Positions 44,130 to 45,205 of a stretch of 45,205 nt of DNA are shown here, in pieces; positions within the stretch are counted from its first letter, which is position 1; every line of letters begins with the position of its first letter. Source of the DNA: Bacteroidota bacterium (lineage in GTDB: Bacteria > Bacteroidota > Rhodothermia > Rhodothermales > JAHQVL01); assembly GCA_039111535.1 (NCBI GenBank), contig JBCCIM010000023.1, positions 1-45,205 on the forward strand, given 5' to 3'. Below the pieces are notes generated by a model. It ran no database searches. It was not told where the DNA came from and saw nothing but the letters and a program-made list of their open reading frames with translations. The position numbers and the translations under genes are program-made.

Positions 44130-45205
44130 TCAGGCCAGCTGGTATTCAGGGAGTTCACAGACAAAAGCGATGAATTCGCGTAAAGCGTATTCTGCTTCTT
44201 CTGTATTGAGGTCCCATTCGTACCAGGGAATACCCGCCAGCATCTGTTTGGTGAGGTGATGCACGTATTGCGGCCCCTGCTCTATTTCCACCGGGATAGG
44301 CTGTCCCCCCGACCAGGGTGCACTGATGGGCTGAATCGCCAGTGCCTCAACGGGTGCGCCAATAAAATGCGTAACGATAGCTACAGGAAGAGAGAAAACC
44401 GCGAGTACATTGTCATTGTCTTGCAGCGCATTGACAAAAGCCATCAGTGTCTCTCTTGCAATCAAATCGAGCATCACAAAACGGGTACTATCCCATCTGG
44501 CGGGTACCGATGACGTAGAAAGCCAGATTCGATAACCGGGGTAGCCGCCTACGTTTGGTGGATGCAGCAAGAGTTGTCCTGCATACTCACAGGCGCCGGC
44601 CATTTCCTGGTAAAGATCTTCCGAGTCGTTATCCGATAACCCGGTATCCATTATCAAGCCGGCAAAACACTCGAAGGGACTTTTGATGCGCGCAATGTTA
44701 AACGCCGGGTCAAAGAAATGCTTGCTTTTGAGCAACGTTGACAGGACTGCGCCAATGTCAAAGTTATTGGCTTCAAAGACCTGTGCCAACCCTTGCACGA
44801 TTTCCGGCTGCGGTGCCTCGTAGACAAACTCCTGGTAGAGCTTCTGACAAATGTGGAAGGCAATCTGATTAGACCGCTGGGAGAAAAGCAGATTTACCAC
44901 ATCATTGTAGCCCCACGCGCCTGTTTGGCCAAATATCGTTTTAGTGCCGGCGTCGTGCATTTCAGCTTCAAATGCAACTTCCCAATCATCCTCGTCCAAA
45001 TAATAGCCGGTCAGCGCACGTGCAATTTCACTGACATCCTGTTCTGTGTAGTTGGGCTGGCCACTCTGATTTGTCAGCCCTATCGTAAATAGCTCGCATA
45101 ACTCGCGCGCATAATTCTCATTGGGAGCTTCAGCAACATTTTCTGCGCCGTCCAAAAAGACAAGCATGGTTGCGTCAAGCCCGATGTCAGCTACAAACTG
45201 TTTGA
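44130..45205 (-). CDS. DUF1800 protein, N-terminal part cut by the right edge
   Basis: The frame stays open past the ATG at 45167 to the window end, reading FVADIGLDATMLVFLDG, so the true start lies outside. About 358 residues are visible. DUF1800 landmarks: MLVFLDGAEN, NENYARELCELFTIGL, DVSEIARALTGY and a C-terminal LRIxPFECF-like part (KSPFECFAGLIM) and PPNVGGYPGYRIWL. These are normally exported proteins paired with DUF1501, as here. Catalytic role is unknown. Confidence 0.88.
   Translation of the reverse strand, partial: KQFVADIGLDATMLVFLDGAENVAEAPNENYARELCELFTIGLTNQSGQPNYTEQDVSEIARALTGYYLDEDDWEVAFEAEMHDAGTKTIFGQTGAWGYNDVVNLLFSQRSNQIAFHICQKLYQEFVYEAPQPEIVQGLAQVFEANNFDIGAVLSTLLKSKHFFDPAFNIARIKSPFECFAGLIMDTGLSDNDSEDLYQEMAGACEYAGQLLLHPPNVGGYPGYRIWLSTSSVPARWDSTRFVMLDLIARETLMAFVNALQDNDNVLAVFSLPVAIVTHFIGAPVEALAIQPISAPWSGGQPIPVEIEQGPQYVHHLTKQMLAGIPWYEWDLNTEEAEYALREFIAFVCELPEYQLA

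Noticed and set aside
1-45205. tRNA, rRNA, transposase or integrase genes
   Set aside because: None could be recognised on either strand; the region looks like stable chromosome.

Overview
The window looks like a chromosomal segment of a marine-type member of the Rhodothermota/Balneolota branch of the Bacteroidota-like bacteria. Evidence: four large exported proteins end in the NYPNPF-type C-terminal sorting domain used for type IX secretion in this group; there are two TonB-receptor/DUF4249 lipoprotein pairs, a LytS/LytTR pair, a Tat-exported DUF1501/DUF1800 pair, SD-poor starts and a base composition near 50% GC. No rRNA, tRNA, CRISPR array, insertion sequence or integrase was seen. The closest relative cannot be named without a search.

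Layout. 1-1531: 3' part of an SF2 DEAH helicase-like gene entering from the left edge. 1538-8878 (-): a 2446-residue secreted mosaic protein with a BNR/sortilin-like propeller, lectin-like modules, a six-bladed NHL propeller and a sorting domain. 9276-10514 (+): a lone flagellin with a sigma-28-like promoter. 10545-13047 (-): Tat-exported Gfo/Idh/MocA oxidoreductase and a PLP aminotransferase. 13402-17501 (+): secreted sorting-domain protein behind two LacI-like operators, a small NlpC/P60 protein whose two halves are in swapped (circularly permuted) order, and a large TIM-barrel glycosidase candidate. 17507-20868 (-): TonB receptor plus DUF4249 lipoprotein. 21125-24456 (+): histidine kinase, OmpR-type regulator and an EF-hand protein, with the same GTAAC-N4-GTAAA box before the kinase and before the EF-hand gene.

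24524-31806 (-): a collinear block: LytS-like kinase, LytTR regulator, TolC-like protein, membrane-fusion lipoprotein, FtsX/MacB-type permease, ATPase, then a Spy/CpxP-like small periplasmic protein and a small lipoprotein. Two perfect 11-bp direct repeats with 21-bp period, the geometry known for LytTR regulators, sit between regulator and pump genes. 31910-35816 (-): translationally coupled OMP, TonB receptor and DUF4249 lipoprotein. 36233-39700 (+): a 1155-residue DUF5060/GH-type secreted glycosidase. 39960-41557 (-): 7TM AraC-type regulator and lipoprotein. 41975-42355 (+): SPW-type membrane protein. 42427-45205 (-): DUF1800 (cut by the right edge) and DUF1501 proteins.

Themes: cell-surface and secreted enzymes for polysaccharide or surface attachment, two-component control of envelope pumps, and nutrient uptake through TonB. 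The observations most worth a second look are the permuted NlpC/P60 protein, the strong over-representation of GCCGGC across the whole window, and the three regulator/site pairings that can be read from the DNA.
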